Origin: Acidovorax sp. A1169
GTDB taxonomy: Bacteria > Pseudomonadota > Gammaproteobacteria > Burkholderiales > Burkholderiaceae_C
Direction: 5' to 3'
NCBI RefSeq assembly: GCF_030704685.1
Contig: NZ_JAUZDX010000013.1
Span: 1-64,000, forward strand
DNA: 64,000 bases
The translations under genes and the position numbers were made by a program. Of this stretch, positions 27,847 through 36,556 are shown piece by piece. Each line of letters starts with the position of its first letter. The stretch's first letter is position 1. The notes beneath the pieces are model-generated. The model saw only the letters and a program-made list of their open reading frames with translations. It was not told where the DNA came from and did no database searches.

Positions 27847-29349
27847 ATGCAAGCCACCTTTGGCGCAACTTCATTGACACCAGCCTCAGCAGGGCCCGGC
27901 CACACGGCGGCAAGCTTGCCGCTGCGCGCCGCGCCTGCAGGCTCGACCCGAAGCTGGTTGCGGCGCCCCGCTCAACTCGGATTATTCTTTCTCGCATTTT
28001 TTCTGGCGTGCACAACGGCACGGTTGATTCCCGCATTCCAGTCGCCGGACGAGATCGCTCACCTGTACCGCGCCGACATGATCGGTAACGGACAGTTATT
28101 GCTTGGAAAACCTGCACCGGAGGCCAAGGGTTATAGCGGCGGTCATGCGGACCAGCACCTGATCCAGTTCGCGAGCTGGATGCTGAAGATTGCGGGGGAC
28201 AATAAAGAGAGGCTTTCCGCCACCTGGCTCATGGGCCAGGCATCACAGCATGGCTGGGCGAACGACCGGCAGTTCGTGGACGTGGCAGGCACGGCCTATT
28301 ACATACCGTTGATCTACCTGCCACATGCGCTTGGCCTGTCGATATCGCGCCACATGGAGTGGTCGATGCGGGCCAGCTACGACTTCACAAGGGGCATGGT
28401 GACGCTCACGGTGCTGGCCTTGCTGGCCTGGGCCTGGCAGTTGCTGCCGCCCAACCTGCTGGTGCGGGCCCTGGTGCTGATGCCCATGTCGGCCTTCCAG
28501 ATCCTGTCGCCCACCATCGACGGCTTGGGCATTGCGATGACACTGGTGCTCGGTGGGCTGGCCATCGCGCAGTACCAGGCCCAGTGCAACGGTGGCACCG
28601 CGGCGCCCTGCCGATGGCGGTACGCCGCCATCCTGGGCTTCACCTTCGTGCTCGTCACCTCGCGCACCCACCTGCTGCCGCTGCTGGCGATACCGCTGTT
28701 GCTGCTGTGCCAGCGCTTCTCCTGGACCCGGCTCGGCGGCTTCGTGCTGCTGTGCGCGGCCAGCCTGGGCTGGACGCTGTTCGTGCTGCTGACCACCATG
28801 GATGCGCGCATCGAGCGCTCGCACACCACGCTGCAGATCGTGCAGATCTACGTGGAGGATCCGCTGTACTTCCTGGGGCTGGTCGGCAGCACGCTGGCCG
28901 ACAAGGACAAGGGGTACATGCTCATCTACTCTTTCGTCGGGGTGCTGGGCTGGCTCGACACCTTGATCCCCAAGCCGGCGATGCGGGGGATCTGGGCCGT
29001 GCTGGCGGCCCTGGCGCTGCTGGCCACCGTCTACGCGGGGCGCGAAGAGCGGCAGTACACGCCGCTGCGGGCCGTGCTGGCCATTTGCGCCGTCACCAGC
29101 ACCCTGCTGGCCTTCTTTGCGATTGCGGTCACCTGGAACGACTACCCCGTGCCGGTCATTGCGGGCGTACAGGGGCGCTACTTCATCATGCCGGCGCTGC
29201 TGTTGGCGCTGGCACTCGGGCCGCTGGAAAAGGAGCGCACGCCCCTGCAGCAGGCCACCGAGTTCGGGGTGACCGGCGCAATGGCCGGGTACTTTCTGCT
29301 GGTGCTGGCGGTCACCCTGTATGGCCGCTACCAGTTGGCGGCATTCTGA
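27847..29349 (+). CDS. DUF2142 domain polytopic membrane protein
   Basis: 500 aa from MQATFGATS, preceded by AGGGAGA about ten bases upstream; earlier in-frame starts lack this. About eleven membrane segments. The first periplasmic loop carries FQSPDEIAHLYRADMI, the acidic motif typical of DUF2142 and other GT-C-like glycosyltransferases, followed by AGTAYYIPLIYLPHALG and AFQILSPTIDGLG. DUF2142 proteins are usually found in surface polysaccharide loci, so a role in glycan assembly is plausible. It stands alone here, with no other glycan gene beside it. Confidence 0.85.
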   Translation: MQATFGATSLTPASAGPGHTAASLPLRAAPAGSTRSWLRRPAQLGLFFLAFFLACTTARLIPAFQSPDEIAHLYRADMIGNGQLLLGKPAPEAKGYSGGHADQHLIQFASWMLKIAGDNKERLSATWLMGQASQHGWANDRQFVDVAGTAYYIPLIYLPHALGLSISRHMEWSMRASYDFTRGMVTLTVLALLAWAWQLLPPNLLVRALVLMPMSAFQILSPTIDGLGIAMTLVLGGLAIAQYQAQCNGGTAAPCRWRYAAILGFTFVLVTSRTHLLPLLAIPLLLLCQRFSWTRLGGFVLLCAASLGWTLFVLLTTMDARIERSHTTLQIVQIYVEDPLYFLGLVGSTLADKDKGYMLIYSFVGVLGWLDTLIPKPAMRGIWAVLAALALLATVYAGREERQYTPLRAVLAICAVTSTLLAFFAIAVTWNDYPVPVIAGVQGRYFIMPALLLALALGPLEKERTPLQQATEFGVTGAMAGYFLLVLAVTLYGRYQLAAF

Positions 29350-29379
29350 TGGGTCGGCACATGCGCTAACCAGCGCTCC

Positions 29380-29393
29380 GTGCGCTTGCGAAC
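29380..29393. promoter_or_regulatory. GTNCG-N4-CGCAC box upstream of the BON lipoprotein gene
   Basis: GTGCG-CTTG-CGAAC (on the other strand GTTCG-CAAG-CGCAC), 74 bases before the start codon. One mismatch from a perfect 5-4-5 inverted repeat. Leftmost member of the box series described in the findings. Confidence 0.55.
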
Positions 29394-29466
29394 GGACGCA
29401 GGTGTGAGCAAGTGTGAAACTGGCCCCATGGTTGCCGCTGGCAACCGCTGCTCCGAGGGCCTTGCC

Positions 29467-30108
29467 ATGTTGAATGCAACCGGTATACGTGTGGGCACCT
29501 GCCTCGCAGGCGCCATGGTCGGGGTGTTCCTTCTGGTGGCTGTCCCGGGCTGCCAATGGGGCGGCGGTGTGGCGCTGCTGCCGCCCGATGTCGCAGCCAT
29601 CGAGGCCACGCTGGACGATAGCGTGCTCCGGGCCCGCATCGAAACCGCTCTGCTGCTCTCGCCGGTGATGGGCAGCACCCGCATCGCCGTCGATGTGATC
29701 AAGGGCGCTGTGCTGCTCAGCGGGCCCGCAGACGATCCGACACAGGTCGAGCTGGCGCTGTTCGTCGTGACCAATGTGCCGGGCGTCGTCCGGGTCGAAA
29801 GCATCCTGCTCACGCGCGCGCAAGCCCCGGCGCCCGATGCGAAACAGAGCCAAGCGGTCGATGTCGGCGCGGCACGGGCCAGCTTCATGCGCAGCGGAAC
29901 GCTCATTCGCATGCCGGACCCCGACGGGGCGGAGCCCGTACTCCTGCAGCGCCCTGTGGCCGATGGCGCGGATGAAGCCGACAACATGGTAGTGCAAGCC
30001 CATGGTCTCTCGGGCAACAGCGCCAGTTTCGCCACCCGGAGCCGGGCCATGCTCTACGGGGTTCTGGGCATCGCATCCGTGGATGACGAGCTGCTGATCA
30101 AGCGCTGA
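29467..30108 (+). CDS. BON-domain lipoprotein
   Basis: 213 aa from MLNATGIRVG. The signal peptide ends in a lipobox-like AVPGC (mature N-terminus CQWGGGV). A single BON domain follows (LDDSVLRARIETALLLSP, DVIKGAVLLSGPADD, NVPGVVRVESILL). BON domains bind phospholipid or envelope components and support envelope integrity under stress. The last ~100 residues are not recognised and contain RSGTLIRMPDPDG. The gene converges with the broken Crp/Fnr gene and would overlap its full-length frame by 11 bases. Confidence 0.82.
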   Translation: MLNATGIRVGTCLAGAMVGVFLLVAVPGCQWGGGVALLPPDVAAIEATLDDSVLRARIETALLLSPVMGSTRIAVDVIKGAVLLSGPADDPTQVELALFVVTNVPGVVRVESILLTRAQAPAPDAKQSQAVDVGAARASFMRSGTLIRMPDPDGAEPVLLQRPVADGADEADNMVVQAHGLSGNSASFATRSRAMLYGVLGIASVDDELLIKR

Positions 30109-30838
30109 CCCGGCAGGGGCTGCTCCCCTGCGGCTTCAATGCAGCCACACCCATCATCTCGGTATAGACGGCCTTGTCGGCTGCATAGCAGCTGCAGGCC
30201 TGTACCTGCATGCCCTCGCGGTCCAGCACGGTCATCTCGCCCCGGCGGTAAGAGATCAGGCCGCTGTCCTACAGCTCGCTGGCGGCCACGGTGACCCCCA
30301 CGCGGCGCACGCCCAGCATCAGGGCCAGAAACTCCTGGGTGACGTGAAAGCAGTTCGTGCCTGCCCGGTCCTGGCTCATCAGCAGCCAGCGCGCCAAGCG
30401 CGGGCGGATGGTGTGGTAGCGCTCGCACGCAGAGGCGGTGGCCTGCTGGTGCAGCCGCACCAGCACGCTGGACTGCAGCAGCCGCAGCAAAGCCGGGTTG
30501 GTGGCGGTCTCGGTGCGCAGCGCGGCGGCGCCGATGCGCCAGCTGGCGCCCGCGCCCTGCACCAGTGCCCGCCAGGGGGTACTGGCGGCGCCCAGAATGA
30601 GTTCGGCCCCCAGCATGGCCTCGCGCCCCACCATGCCCACCTCCAGCGAGGGGTGCTTGTCCACCCCCACCACCAGCGAGACAAAGCCCTCGCGGGGGAA
30701 ATAGGCATGGCTCAGGGGCGTGCCAGGGGCACTCAGCTCGGCCGACAGGGTGAGCTCGAACGGCTCGCACTGGTCCAGCAGTCGCTTGCGCGCGGCCTGG
30801 GGAAGCCGCTCTATCAATTGGTTTTCGGTGGATGCCAT
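30098..30838 (-). pseudogene. Crp/Fnr-family regulator broken by an amber codon in its DNA-binding domain
   Basis: Start MASTENQLIERLPQAARKR at 30838. The effector-domain beta roll (AYFPREGFVSLVVGVD, STPWRALVQGAG) and dimer helix are intact, and the frame runs into the HTH (LGVRRVGVTVAASEL) before a TAG at 30269-30271. Beyond it the same frame stays open for ~56 codons (DSGLISYRRGEMTVLDREG, then QACSCYAADKAVY) to a TGA at 30098-30100, matching the end of the intact paralog. CAG to TAG is one transition. The recognition helix also has Val where the paralog has the usual Glu. As it stands the product would dimerise but lack the end of the HTH, so it could be inert or dominant-negative. Confidence 0.85.
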
Positions 30839-30958
30839 GGCCTTCGGTGCTCGTGTCATGCAGCGCCTGAAAAACAAGGCGCCGCCTGTCCATCTCCAAG
30901 CCTGATCTTCGGATGGTGGGGCGGATCGCCAGTGTGGGAGCTGCGGCAGCGGCTGACT

Positions 30959-30972
30959 GTCTGGCAGCGCAC
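30959..30972. promoter_or_regulatory. GTNCG-N4-CGCAC box upstream of the broken Crp/Fnr gene
   Basis: GTCTG-GCAG-CGCAC, 121 bases before the start codon, in the gap between the two Crp/Fnr genes. One half-site is perfect and the other matches 3 of 5. Confidence 0.45.
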
Positions 30973-30993
30973 ATAGGCGTCGGCGCAAGAGGT

Positions 30994-31728
30994 CTATGAG
31001 GCGGTCGTCCCCGGCAGCAGCCGGTCATATTCCCGCTTGACCACGCTGTAGCATTCGCAGGTACGCTCTTCCAGGCCCGAGCGGTCCAGAATGCTGATGC
31101 GGCCGCGTGCATAGCTGATCAGTCCGGCCTTCTGCAGCTTGAGCGCCGCTTCGGTCACGCCCTCGCGCCGCACGCCCAGCATGTTGGCAATCAGCTCCTG
31201 TGTCATCACCAACTGGTTGCCCTGCAGGCGGTCCAGGCTCAGCAGCAGCCAGCGGCACAGCTGCTGGTCCAGCGAATGGTGGCGGTTGCACACCGCTGTC
31301 TGCGCCATCTGGGTGATCAGGGCCTGGGTGTAGCGCAGCATGAGGTGCATGACCGGACCCGCGCGCGCGAATTCATCCTTCACCACATCGGCCCTCAGCC
31401 GGTAGCCCGAGCCCCCGCTTTGCACCACGGCCCGGCTTGGCGTCGAGCCGCCCCCCATGAAGATGGAGATGCCCACCACCCCCTCGAAGCCCACCACGGC
31501 AATCTCGGCCGAGGCGCCGTCTTCCAGCACATAGAGCAGCGAGACAATGGAATTGGTAGGGAAGTACACATAAGGCGTCTTGCCACCCGACTCGTACAGC
31601 ACCTCACCCAGCGGCAGTTCCACCGGCTCGAGGTCCGGCATCCAGCGCAGCCATTCGGCCTTGGGCAGGGCCGCCAGCAACTGGTTCTGCAGGGCAGCAT
31701 GGGGCAAGGTCAAGGGCACTCCGTTCAT
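30994..31728 (-). CDS. Crp/Fnr-family transcriptional regulator (intact)
   Basis: 244 aa from MNGVPLTLPH; a start 48 bases upstream is possible. The N-terminal cyclic-nucleotide-binding-like roll (YVYFPTNSIVSLLYVLEDG, GGGSTPSRAVVQ) is followed by the dimer helix and an HTH with NMLGVRREGVTEAALKLQKA. The Arg-Glu pair that reads the core of Crp/Fnr half-sites is present, but the third contact position (Arg in Crp) is Glu. There are no N-terminal cysteines for an FNR-type iron-sulfur cluster. The C-terminus has CECY, matched by CSCY in the broken paralog, a mark of this subgroup. Two GTNCG-N4-CGCAC boxes lie upstream, so it is my candidate for the regulator of the island. Confidence 0.88.
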   Translation of the reverse strand: MNGVPLTLPHAALQNQLLAALPKAEWLRWMPDLEPVELPLGEVLYESGGKTPYVYFPTNSIVSLLYVLEDGASAEIAVVGFEGVVGISIFMGGGSTPSRAVVQSGGSGYRLRADVVKDEFARAGPVMHLMLRYTQALITQMAQTAVCNRHHSLDQQLCRWLLLSLDRLQGNQLVMTQELIANMLGVRREGVTEAALKLQKAGLISYARGRISILDRSGLEERTCECYSVVKREYDRLLPGTTAS

Positions 31729-31819
31729 CGGTCGATTCGGTCGGGGCAGGCGGGGGCGGTTGTACCCAAGCTGCACATTGAAGAACCCGCGAGGGTGGCC
31801 GCTCTAACACCCTTAGTCT

Positions 31820-31833
31820 GTACGGTATCGCAC
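31820..31833. promoter_or_regulatory. GTNCG-N4-CGCAC box upstream of the intact Crp/Fnr gene
   Basis: GTACG-GTAT-CGCAC, with flanking T and A extending the repeat to TGTACG/CGCACA. It is 92 bases before the Crp/Fnr start codon and suggests autoregulation. Confidence 0.55.
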
Positions 31834-31908
31834 ATATGGACAAATTGGAAAGAAAAGCTTGGCAGGACGGCCAATGCGGGATGGCCCTGCCCCGCTTTCC
31901 ACGGCTGT

Positions 31909-31922
31909 GTGCGGCAGCGCAC
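31909..31922. promoter_or_regulatory. Perfect GTGCG-N4-CGCAC box in the divergent Crp/Fnr - KaiC operon region
   Basis: GTGCG-GCAG-CGCAC, a perfect 5-4-5 inverted repeat, 161 bases before the 32083 gene and 181 bases before the Crp/Fnr start. It could serve either or both divergent promoters. Confidence 0.6.
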
Positions 31923-32082
31923 GGACGGTAACAAACCGCCATGCCACGCTGCAGACTATGCCGTTGCACCGTCTGGAGATGGCGGTGCCCACCCTTGACA
32001 ACCACCACTGCAAGTACGCGATGCGCCCCCCCCCGGATGCGGGCGTTGCTACGAACCAGGACACCCGCGAAAGGACTGCCGT

Positions 32083-32481
32083 ATGCAGCCCACCGACCCG
32101 GAAAAACAAGTCGCAGAACAGGCGCAGTTTGTGGCCATGGCCGCGGTGGGCCGCTGGGAAACGATTGTCGACGTGCTGACACCGATCCTCGGGCAGCGGG
32201 GCGTGGCCGCCCTGTACCGGCGCACCTTGAACGTGGCGGGCGCCTCGCACCCCTGCCTGATTGAGGCGCACGAGAGTGACGAACCCTTGAGCTTCAAGCG
32301 CCTGCGGCGGGTGCTGGCACAACAGAGCCCCGAAGCAGCGGCCGCCGCCACCGATGCGTCGCTGGAAACCTTCCATGGGCTGCTGAACAGCCTGATCGGA
32401 ACCTCCCTTACCCAGCGGCTGCTGGGCTCGGTATGGTCCCCCATCTTCAGCGGCTCGCCCGCACAGGACACCAAGACATGA
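32083..32481 (+). CDS. Hypothetical protein, first gene of the KaiC operon
   Basis: 132 aa, soluble, mostly helical (MQPTDPEKQVAEQAQFVAMA, then LYRRTLNVAGASHPCLIEAH). Its stop overlaps the kaiC-like start by four bases (ATGA), so the two are translationally coupled and probably interact. I recognise no family; it is neither KaiA nor KaiB. It may be the input or scaffold partner of the ATPase. Confidence 0.75.
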   Translation: MQPTDPEKQVAEQAQFVAMAAVGRWETIVDVLTPILGQRGVAALYRRTLNVAGASHPCLIEAHESDEPLSFKRLRRVLAQQSPEAAAAATDASLETFHGLLNSLIGTSLTQRLLGSVWSPIFSGSPAQDTKT

Positions 32482-33965
32482 CGAGCAGAGTGACGATCAG
32501 GCAGTTGGCCACCGGGGTTCCTGGCCTGGACGAGGTGCTGGGCGGGGGCATCTCCGAGTTCTCGTTCAACCTGATCGCCGGCCAGCCGGGCTGCGGCAAG
32601 ACCACGCTGGCGCACCAGATCATGTTTGCGCTGGCCACGCCCGAGCGCCCGGCCATCTATTTCACGGTGCTGGGCGAGCCACCGCTGAAGATGCTGCGCT
32701 ACCAACAGCAGTTCGGGTTCTTCGACAGCGAAAAGATCAACCACTCCATCCGCTTCATCAACCTGTCCGACGCCACGCTGGAAGGGGACCTGGACACCGT
32801 GCTGTGGCGCATCACCGAAGAGGTGCAAAAGCAAAGCCCGGCACTGGTGTTTGTCGATTCGTTCCGCTCCGTGGTGCTGGCCAATGAGGTGCTGGGCAAG
32901 TCACAGGCAGAGCTGCAGCAGTTTGTGCACCAGTTGGGCATGCTGATGACGAGCTGGCAGGCCACCACCTTTCTGATCGGCGAGTATTTCAACGACACCG
33001 AGGCCAACGCGGCGTGCACCGTGGCCGATGGGCTGATCTGGCTGCGCCAGAGCGTGCAGCGCAACTCCATGGTGCGCAAGATGGAGGTCTTGAAGATGCG
33101 CGGCCAGCCCACCCTGCCGGGGCTGCACACCTTTCGCATCGAACACGAGGGCATCCACGTCTTTGCGCCCGTGGCGCAGGAGCGCCCAGCACCTGCCGCG
33201 CGCACACCGCCGGTCGGCCGTGCGAGCCGCCTGTCGATCGGTGTCCAAGAGCTCGATACCATGCTCGGTGGGGGCCTGCCGCGGGGGTACTCGGTGCTGG
33301 TGGCGGGGCCATCGGGCTCGGGCAAGAGCATCCTGGCATCGGCCTTCCTGGCGGAGGGGGCCCGCCAGGGAGAAACCGGCGTGATCGCCGCCTTCGAGCA
33401 GCAGCCCAGCGGCTCGCGCAACCCCCTGGTGGCCGCGCTCATTGCGCAAGGCGTGGTGGGCATCGTGGACAGCCGCGCGCCCGATCTGTCCATCGACGAG
33501 ATCGTGCACCTGCTCATCGCCGAGATAGAGCGCCTGAAGGCCACCCGCGTCGTGATCGACTCGCTCTCTGGGTTCGAACTGGCGCTGGCGCCGACCTTCC
33601 GGCAGGACTTTCGCGAATCGCTGTCGGGCATGGTCAGCGCACTGGCGCGCAGGGGCGTCACGGTGCTCATGACGTCCGAGCTGGAAGACCGCTACACCGA
33701 CCTGCGCTTCAGCCCCCACGGCACGGCCTTTCTGACCGACGCCATCATCATGCAGCGCTACATCGAGATCGACAGCCGGCTGCGCCGCATGATCGCGGTG
33801 GTGAAGATACGCGCCAGCGCGCACTCCGATGAGATACGCCTGTTCCGCATCGACGACGGCGGCCTGCACATCGAAGACCGCGTGGCGGCCTACGAGGGCC
33901 TGCTGGGCCCGCGCCCCACGCGCCAACCAGACCGCCACGCAGCAGCAACGGGGGATGCGCGCTGA
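32478..33965 (+). CDS. KaiC-like double RecA-fold ATPase
   Basis: 495 aa with two KaiC domains. Domain I (about 5-235): ATGVPGLDEVLGGGI, Walker A GQPGCGKTT at 35-43, Walker B LVFVDSFRS near 123. Domain II (about 248-480): QELDTMLGGGLPRGY, Walker A GPSGSGKS near 277, RVVIDSLSGFE near 356, and the KIRASAHS motif near the end. No KaiA or KaiB is nearby, so this is a non-clock KaiC homolog acting as an ATP-driven signalling hub. It overlaps the preceding gene by four bases and the diguanylate cyclase gene by one, which predicts a stoichiometric three-protein module. Confidence 0.92.
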   Translation: MTSRVTIRQLATGVPGLDEVLGGGISEFSFNLIAGQPGCGKTTLAHQIMFALATPERPAIYFTVLGEPPLKMLRYQQQFGFFDSEKINHSIRFINLSDATLEGDLDTVLWRITEEVQKQSPALVFVDSFRSVVLANEVLGKSQAELQQFVHQLGMLMTSWQATTFLIGEYFNDTEANAACTVADGLIWLRQSVQRNSMVRKMEVLKMRGQPTLPGLHTFRIEHEGIHVFAPVAQERPAPAARTPPVGRASRLSIGVQELDTMLGGGLPRGYSVLVAGPSGSGKSILASAFLAEGARQGETGVIAAFEQQPSGSRNPLVAALIAQGVVGIVDSRAPDLSIDEIVHLLIAEIERLKATRVVIDSLSGFELALAPTFRQDFRESLSGMVSALARRGVTVLMTSELEDRYTDLRFSPHGTAFLTDAIIMQRYIEIDSRLRRMIAVVKIRASAHSDEIRLFRIDDGGLHIEDRVAAYEGLLGPRPTRQPDRHAAATGDAR

Positions 33966-34789
33966 TGCCGCGGCCTGACACCGAGCGCGCTGCGCCGACC
34001 GACCAACCGGCCCAGGCCGAGCCCCTGGCCCATGACCTGGCGCTGGTCGCCACGGACCTGCGCACCGCCTCGCAGGAGCTGACCGAGCTGCTGCTGCAGA
34101 TCGACAACGCGCGCTGCCTGCTGGCCGACCTGCACACCGAGCTGCAGGACGCCAAGGCGCTGGTGGAGCCCGGCACCAGCCAGCACCTGGTGGAGGCCAA
34201 CGCGCACCTGGTCGTCACCGCACTGCAAAGCCAGGCCGATACCGAGCAGGTCACGCAGGAGCTGACCGCGCTGTCGCGCTCGGCAGAGCTCGACGGGCTC
34301 ACGCAGCTGCCCAACCGCGCCCTGCTGCACGACCGCTTCGTGCAGGCCATTGCGCACGCCAAGCGCCACCACAACCGGCTGGGGCTGCTGTTCATTGACC
34401 TGGACAAGTTCAAGTCCATCAACGACACCCTGGGACATGCGGCCGGGGATACGGTGCTGCAGCAGACCGCTCGCTGCATGGAAGCCTCGATCCGGGACGT
34501 GGACACCGTGAGCCGCTATGGAGGGGATGAGTTCGTGATCCTGCTGACGGACATCGCCGACATTTCGGACGCCAACCTGGTATCCGACAAGGTGGCCGCG
34601 GCCATTGCCACGCCAATGACGCTTGGGGCCGAGCAACTCGTGATCTCTGCCAGCATCGGCGTGTGCGTCTACCCGGACGATGGGCTGGAGCTTGATGACC
34701 TGATGCTTCGGGCAGATGCCGCCATGTACCGCGCCAAGAGGAAGAAGGACGAGGATCTGCCACCGCCTGCACCCGCCGGCGACCAGTGA
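33965..34789 (+). CDS. Diguanylate cyclase (GGDEF) with N-terminal coiled coil
   Basis: 274 aa; the start overlaps the kaiC-like stop by one base (TGATG). Residues ~15-110 form a heptad-rich helical region (DLALVATDLRTASQELTELL) without membrane segments. The GGDEF domain spans about 115-262: LDGLTQLPNRALLHDRF, FIDLDKFKSINDTLGH, and the intact active site RYGGDEF (GGDEF at 186-190). An inhibitory-site RxxD (RDVD) sits five residues before it. It is therefore predicted to make c-di-GMP with product inhibition. The coiled coil probably receives the signal from the KaiC-like ATPase. Confidence 0.93.
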   Translation: MPRPDTERAAPTDQPAQAEPLAHDLALVATDLRTASQELTELLLQIDNARCLLADLHTELQDAKALVEPGTSQHLVEANAHLVVTALQSQADTEQVTQELTALSRSAELDGLTQLPNRALLHDRFVQAIAHAKRHHNRLGLLFIDLDKFKSINDTLGHAAGDTVLQQTARCMEASIRDVDTVSRYGGDEFVILLTDIADISDANLVSDKVAAAIATPMTLGAEQLVISASIGVCVYPDDGLELDDLMLRADAAMYRAKRKKDEDLPPPAPAGDQ

Positions 34790-34864
34790 GGCTGGGGAGT
34801 GCAAGGCCCGGCGCAACCAGCAAGTGGAGCGAGCTTGCGGGAGAACCTTCGCATCGCCCGCAAA

Positions 34865-34878
34865 GCGCGGCAACGCAC
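34865..34878. promoter_or_regulatory. GTNCG-N4-CGCAC box (weak) upstream of the first triple-BON gene
   Basis: GCGCG-GCAA-CGCAC, 56 bases before the start codon. The right half is perfect and the left matches 3 of 5; this is the weakest box of the set. Confidence 0.4.
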
Positions 34879-34934
34879 AGATGAATGGTCACAGGGGACG
34901 CAGACTGAACGCCCCTCCCCACTCAGGAACCACC

Positions 34935-35588
34935 ATGAAAAGCGACTCCCAACTCAAGCAGGACGTCACCGCCGAACTCCACTGGGAACCCGCAGTGAAT
35001 GCATCCCAGATCGGTGTAGAGGTGAAGAACGGCATCGTCACCCTGGCGGGCCATGTCGACAGCTACACCGAAAAATGGAATGCCGAGCGCGCGGCGCAGC
35101 GCGTCACTGGCGTCACCGGCCTGGCTGTGGAGATGGAAGTCAGACTTCCCGGCCCCAACCAGCGGGACGACGCGGACATTGCCCGCTCAGCGAACGACCT
35201 GCTCAATTGGTCTTCCATGCTTGCCAAGGACAGTATCCAGGTCATGGTCGAAAAAGGCTGGGTCACCTTGACGGGCGAGGTACGGTGGGACTTCGAGCGG
35301 CGCGAGGTGACTTCCAGCATCCGCAAACTCATGGGTGTCACGGGTGTCAGCGACCAGATCAACATCAAGCCCATGGTCTCCGTGACGGTGCTCAAATCCG
35401 ACATCGAAGCGGCACTGAAAAGGCGCGCCCACAACGATGCCGCGATGATCACGGTGAACGTGAAAGGCGCCGATGTCTATCTGTCTGGAACAGCCCACAC
35501 CTGGGCTGAGCGGGACCTGGCAGGCCACGCCGCCTGGAGCGCACCTGGCGTGCAGAACGTGGTGGACAACATCGTCGTCACCTATTGA
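34935..35588 (+). CDS. Triple-BON-domain protein, copy 1
   Basis: 217 aa, cytosolic-type N-terminus without a signal (MKSDSQLKQDVTAELHWEP). Three BON domains of about 65 residues each, marked by VEVKNGIVTLAGHVDSYTEK, VEKGWVTLTGEVRWDFERR and VNVKGADVYLSGTAHTWAE. It is closely similar to the 216-aa protein at 37456 and shares its N-terminus almost word for word. OsmY-like BON proteins guard the envelope during osmotic and stationary-phase stress; absence of a signal peptide leaves the location open. Confidence 0.9.
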   Translation: MKSDSQLKQDVTAELHWEPAVNASQIGVEVKNGIVTLAGHVDSYTEKWNAERAAQRVTGVTGLAVEMEVRLPGPNQRDDADIARSANDLLNWSSMLAKDSIQVMVEKGWVTLTGEVRWDFERREVTSSIRKLMGVTGVSDQINIKPMVSVTVLKSDIEAALKRRAHNDAAMITVNVKGADVYLSGTAHTWAERDLAGHAAWSAPGVQNVVDNIVVTY

Positions 35589-35698
35589 TTCGACAGCGGT
35601 GGCCGACCCGCCACGGGCGGGCAATCGGCCACCGATGGGAGCAGCGCCATGTACTGCAGCACCGCTGAAGAGTCAGCCCTGTCCGTTGCCTGCCTGCG

Positions 35699-36499
35699 TC
35701 AAACCGCCAAAGCCTCTTTGGCAAGGCCCCACGCCTGAGACAGCTTGGCTGCGCGCCTGTGGTAGGAGTCCTTCACAAGTTCTGCGCGCGCCTCGATCAT
35801 TGTGGAGGCGTCTCCCTTGGAGCGGCTGAGCTGTTCCTTGAAGGAATTGGCCTTGTCCTTGGCCTCCAGCTCAAGAAAGGCGACCCGGTCCTTGACGCGT
35901 TGAACATAGGCGTCCAAGCGGCTGTTGGTGCTGGCGATCCTGGATTGCCATCCTGATCTGGCAGCACCACTGGCACGGGACGCCTCGGCCTGCAGCTCAT
36001 TGATCTCTGACTTGAGCGCAGCGACGTCGTGGTCGAACTGCTCCTCGACCATCTCCGTGCGGCTTTGCCGGAACACCTGCGCGCCAACGGCTTCCAGCGC
36101 CGCATCCACCGGAATGACCCACTCTTCTTCGATCTCGGCCACCAGCGCGACCTTTCCGGGGGTCAGAAAACGTTCGGTCTCTTCTATGAAATCGCGGCCA
36201 ACCCCTGCCACCCAGAAGTCGCGAATGGCACCGGCAACCGTGCCTGTGACAGCGCCCAGGGCCACGCCCACCGGCCCGCCAAGAAGGCCAATCAAGCTCC
36301 CCACGGCCAGGCCGACACCTGCGCCGACGCCCCCCTGGTCCATGGACTTCTTCACAAGGACCTTTCCATCGGCATCCTTGAGCAACACCCCGCTGGAGTA
36401 CAGCGTGATATCACCCGCTTCATGCAACTTGCGCAGGGCCTGCAACCCTGACTGCGCAGCCATTTCGTTGTCGAAGATCGATACCAACATCTTGTTCAT
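35699..36499 (-). CDS. DUF1269-type membrane protein
   Basis: 266 aa from MNKMLVSIFDNEMAAQSGLQ. A ferredoxin-like N-terminal part is followed by a glycine-rich hydrophobic hairpin (VGAGVGLAVGSLIGLLGGPV, about 70-100), characteristic of DUF1269. The C-terminal ~120 residues are a long charged coiled coil. It lies 57 bases downstream of the PRC-barrel gene in the same direction, so the two form an operon. The box at 37335 upstream of that gene would control both. Confidence 0.85.
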   Translation of the reverse strand: MNKMLVSIFDNEMAAQSGLQALRKLHEAGDITLYSSGVLLKDADGKVLVKKSMDQGGVGAGVGLAVGSLIGLLGGPVGVALGAVTGTVAGAIRDFWVAGVGRDFIEETERFLTPGKVALVAEIEEEWVIPVDAALEAVGAQVFRQSRTEMVEEQFDHDVAALKSEINELQAEASRASGAARSGWQSRIASTNSRLDAYVQRVKDRVAFLELEAKDKANSFKEQLSRSKGDASTMIEARAELVKDSYHRRAAKLSQAWGLAKEALAV

Positions 36500-36556
36500 T
36501 GCCAATCCATTTCTTTGCCAGTTGGAAAACCACGCGCCCACCTTCCGCGATGGCTT

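Noticed and set aside
32478-33965. Circadian clock system
   Set aside because: The KaiC-like gene has no kaiA or kaiB partner in the window; neighbours point to a signalling ATPase instead.
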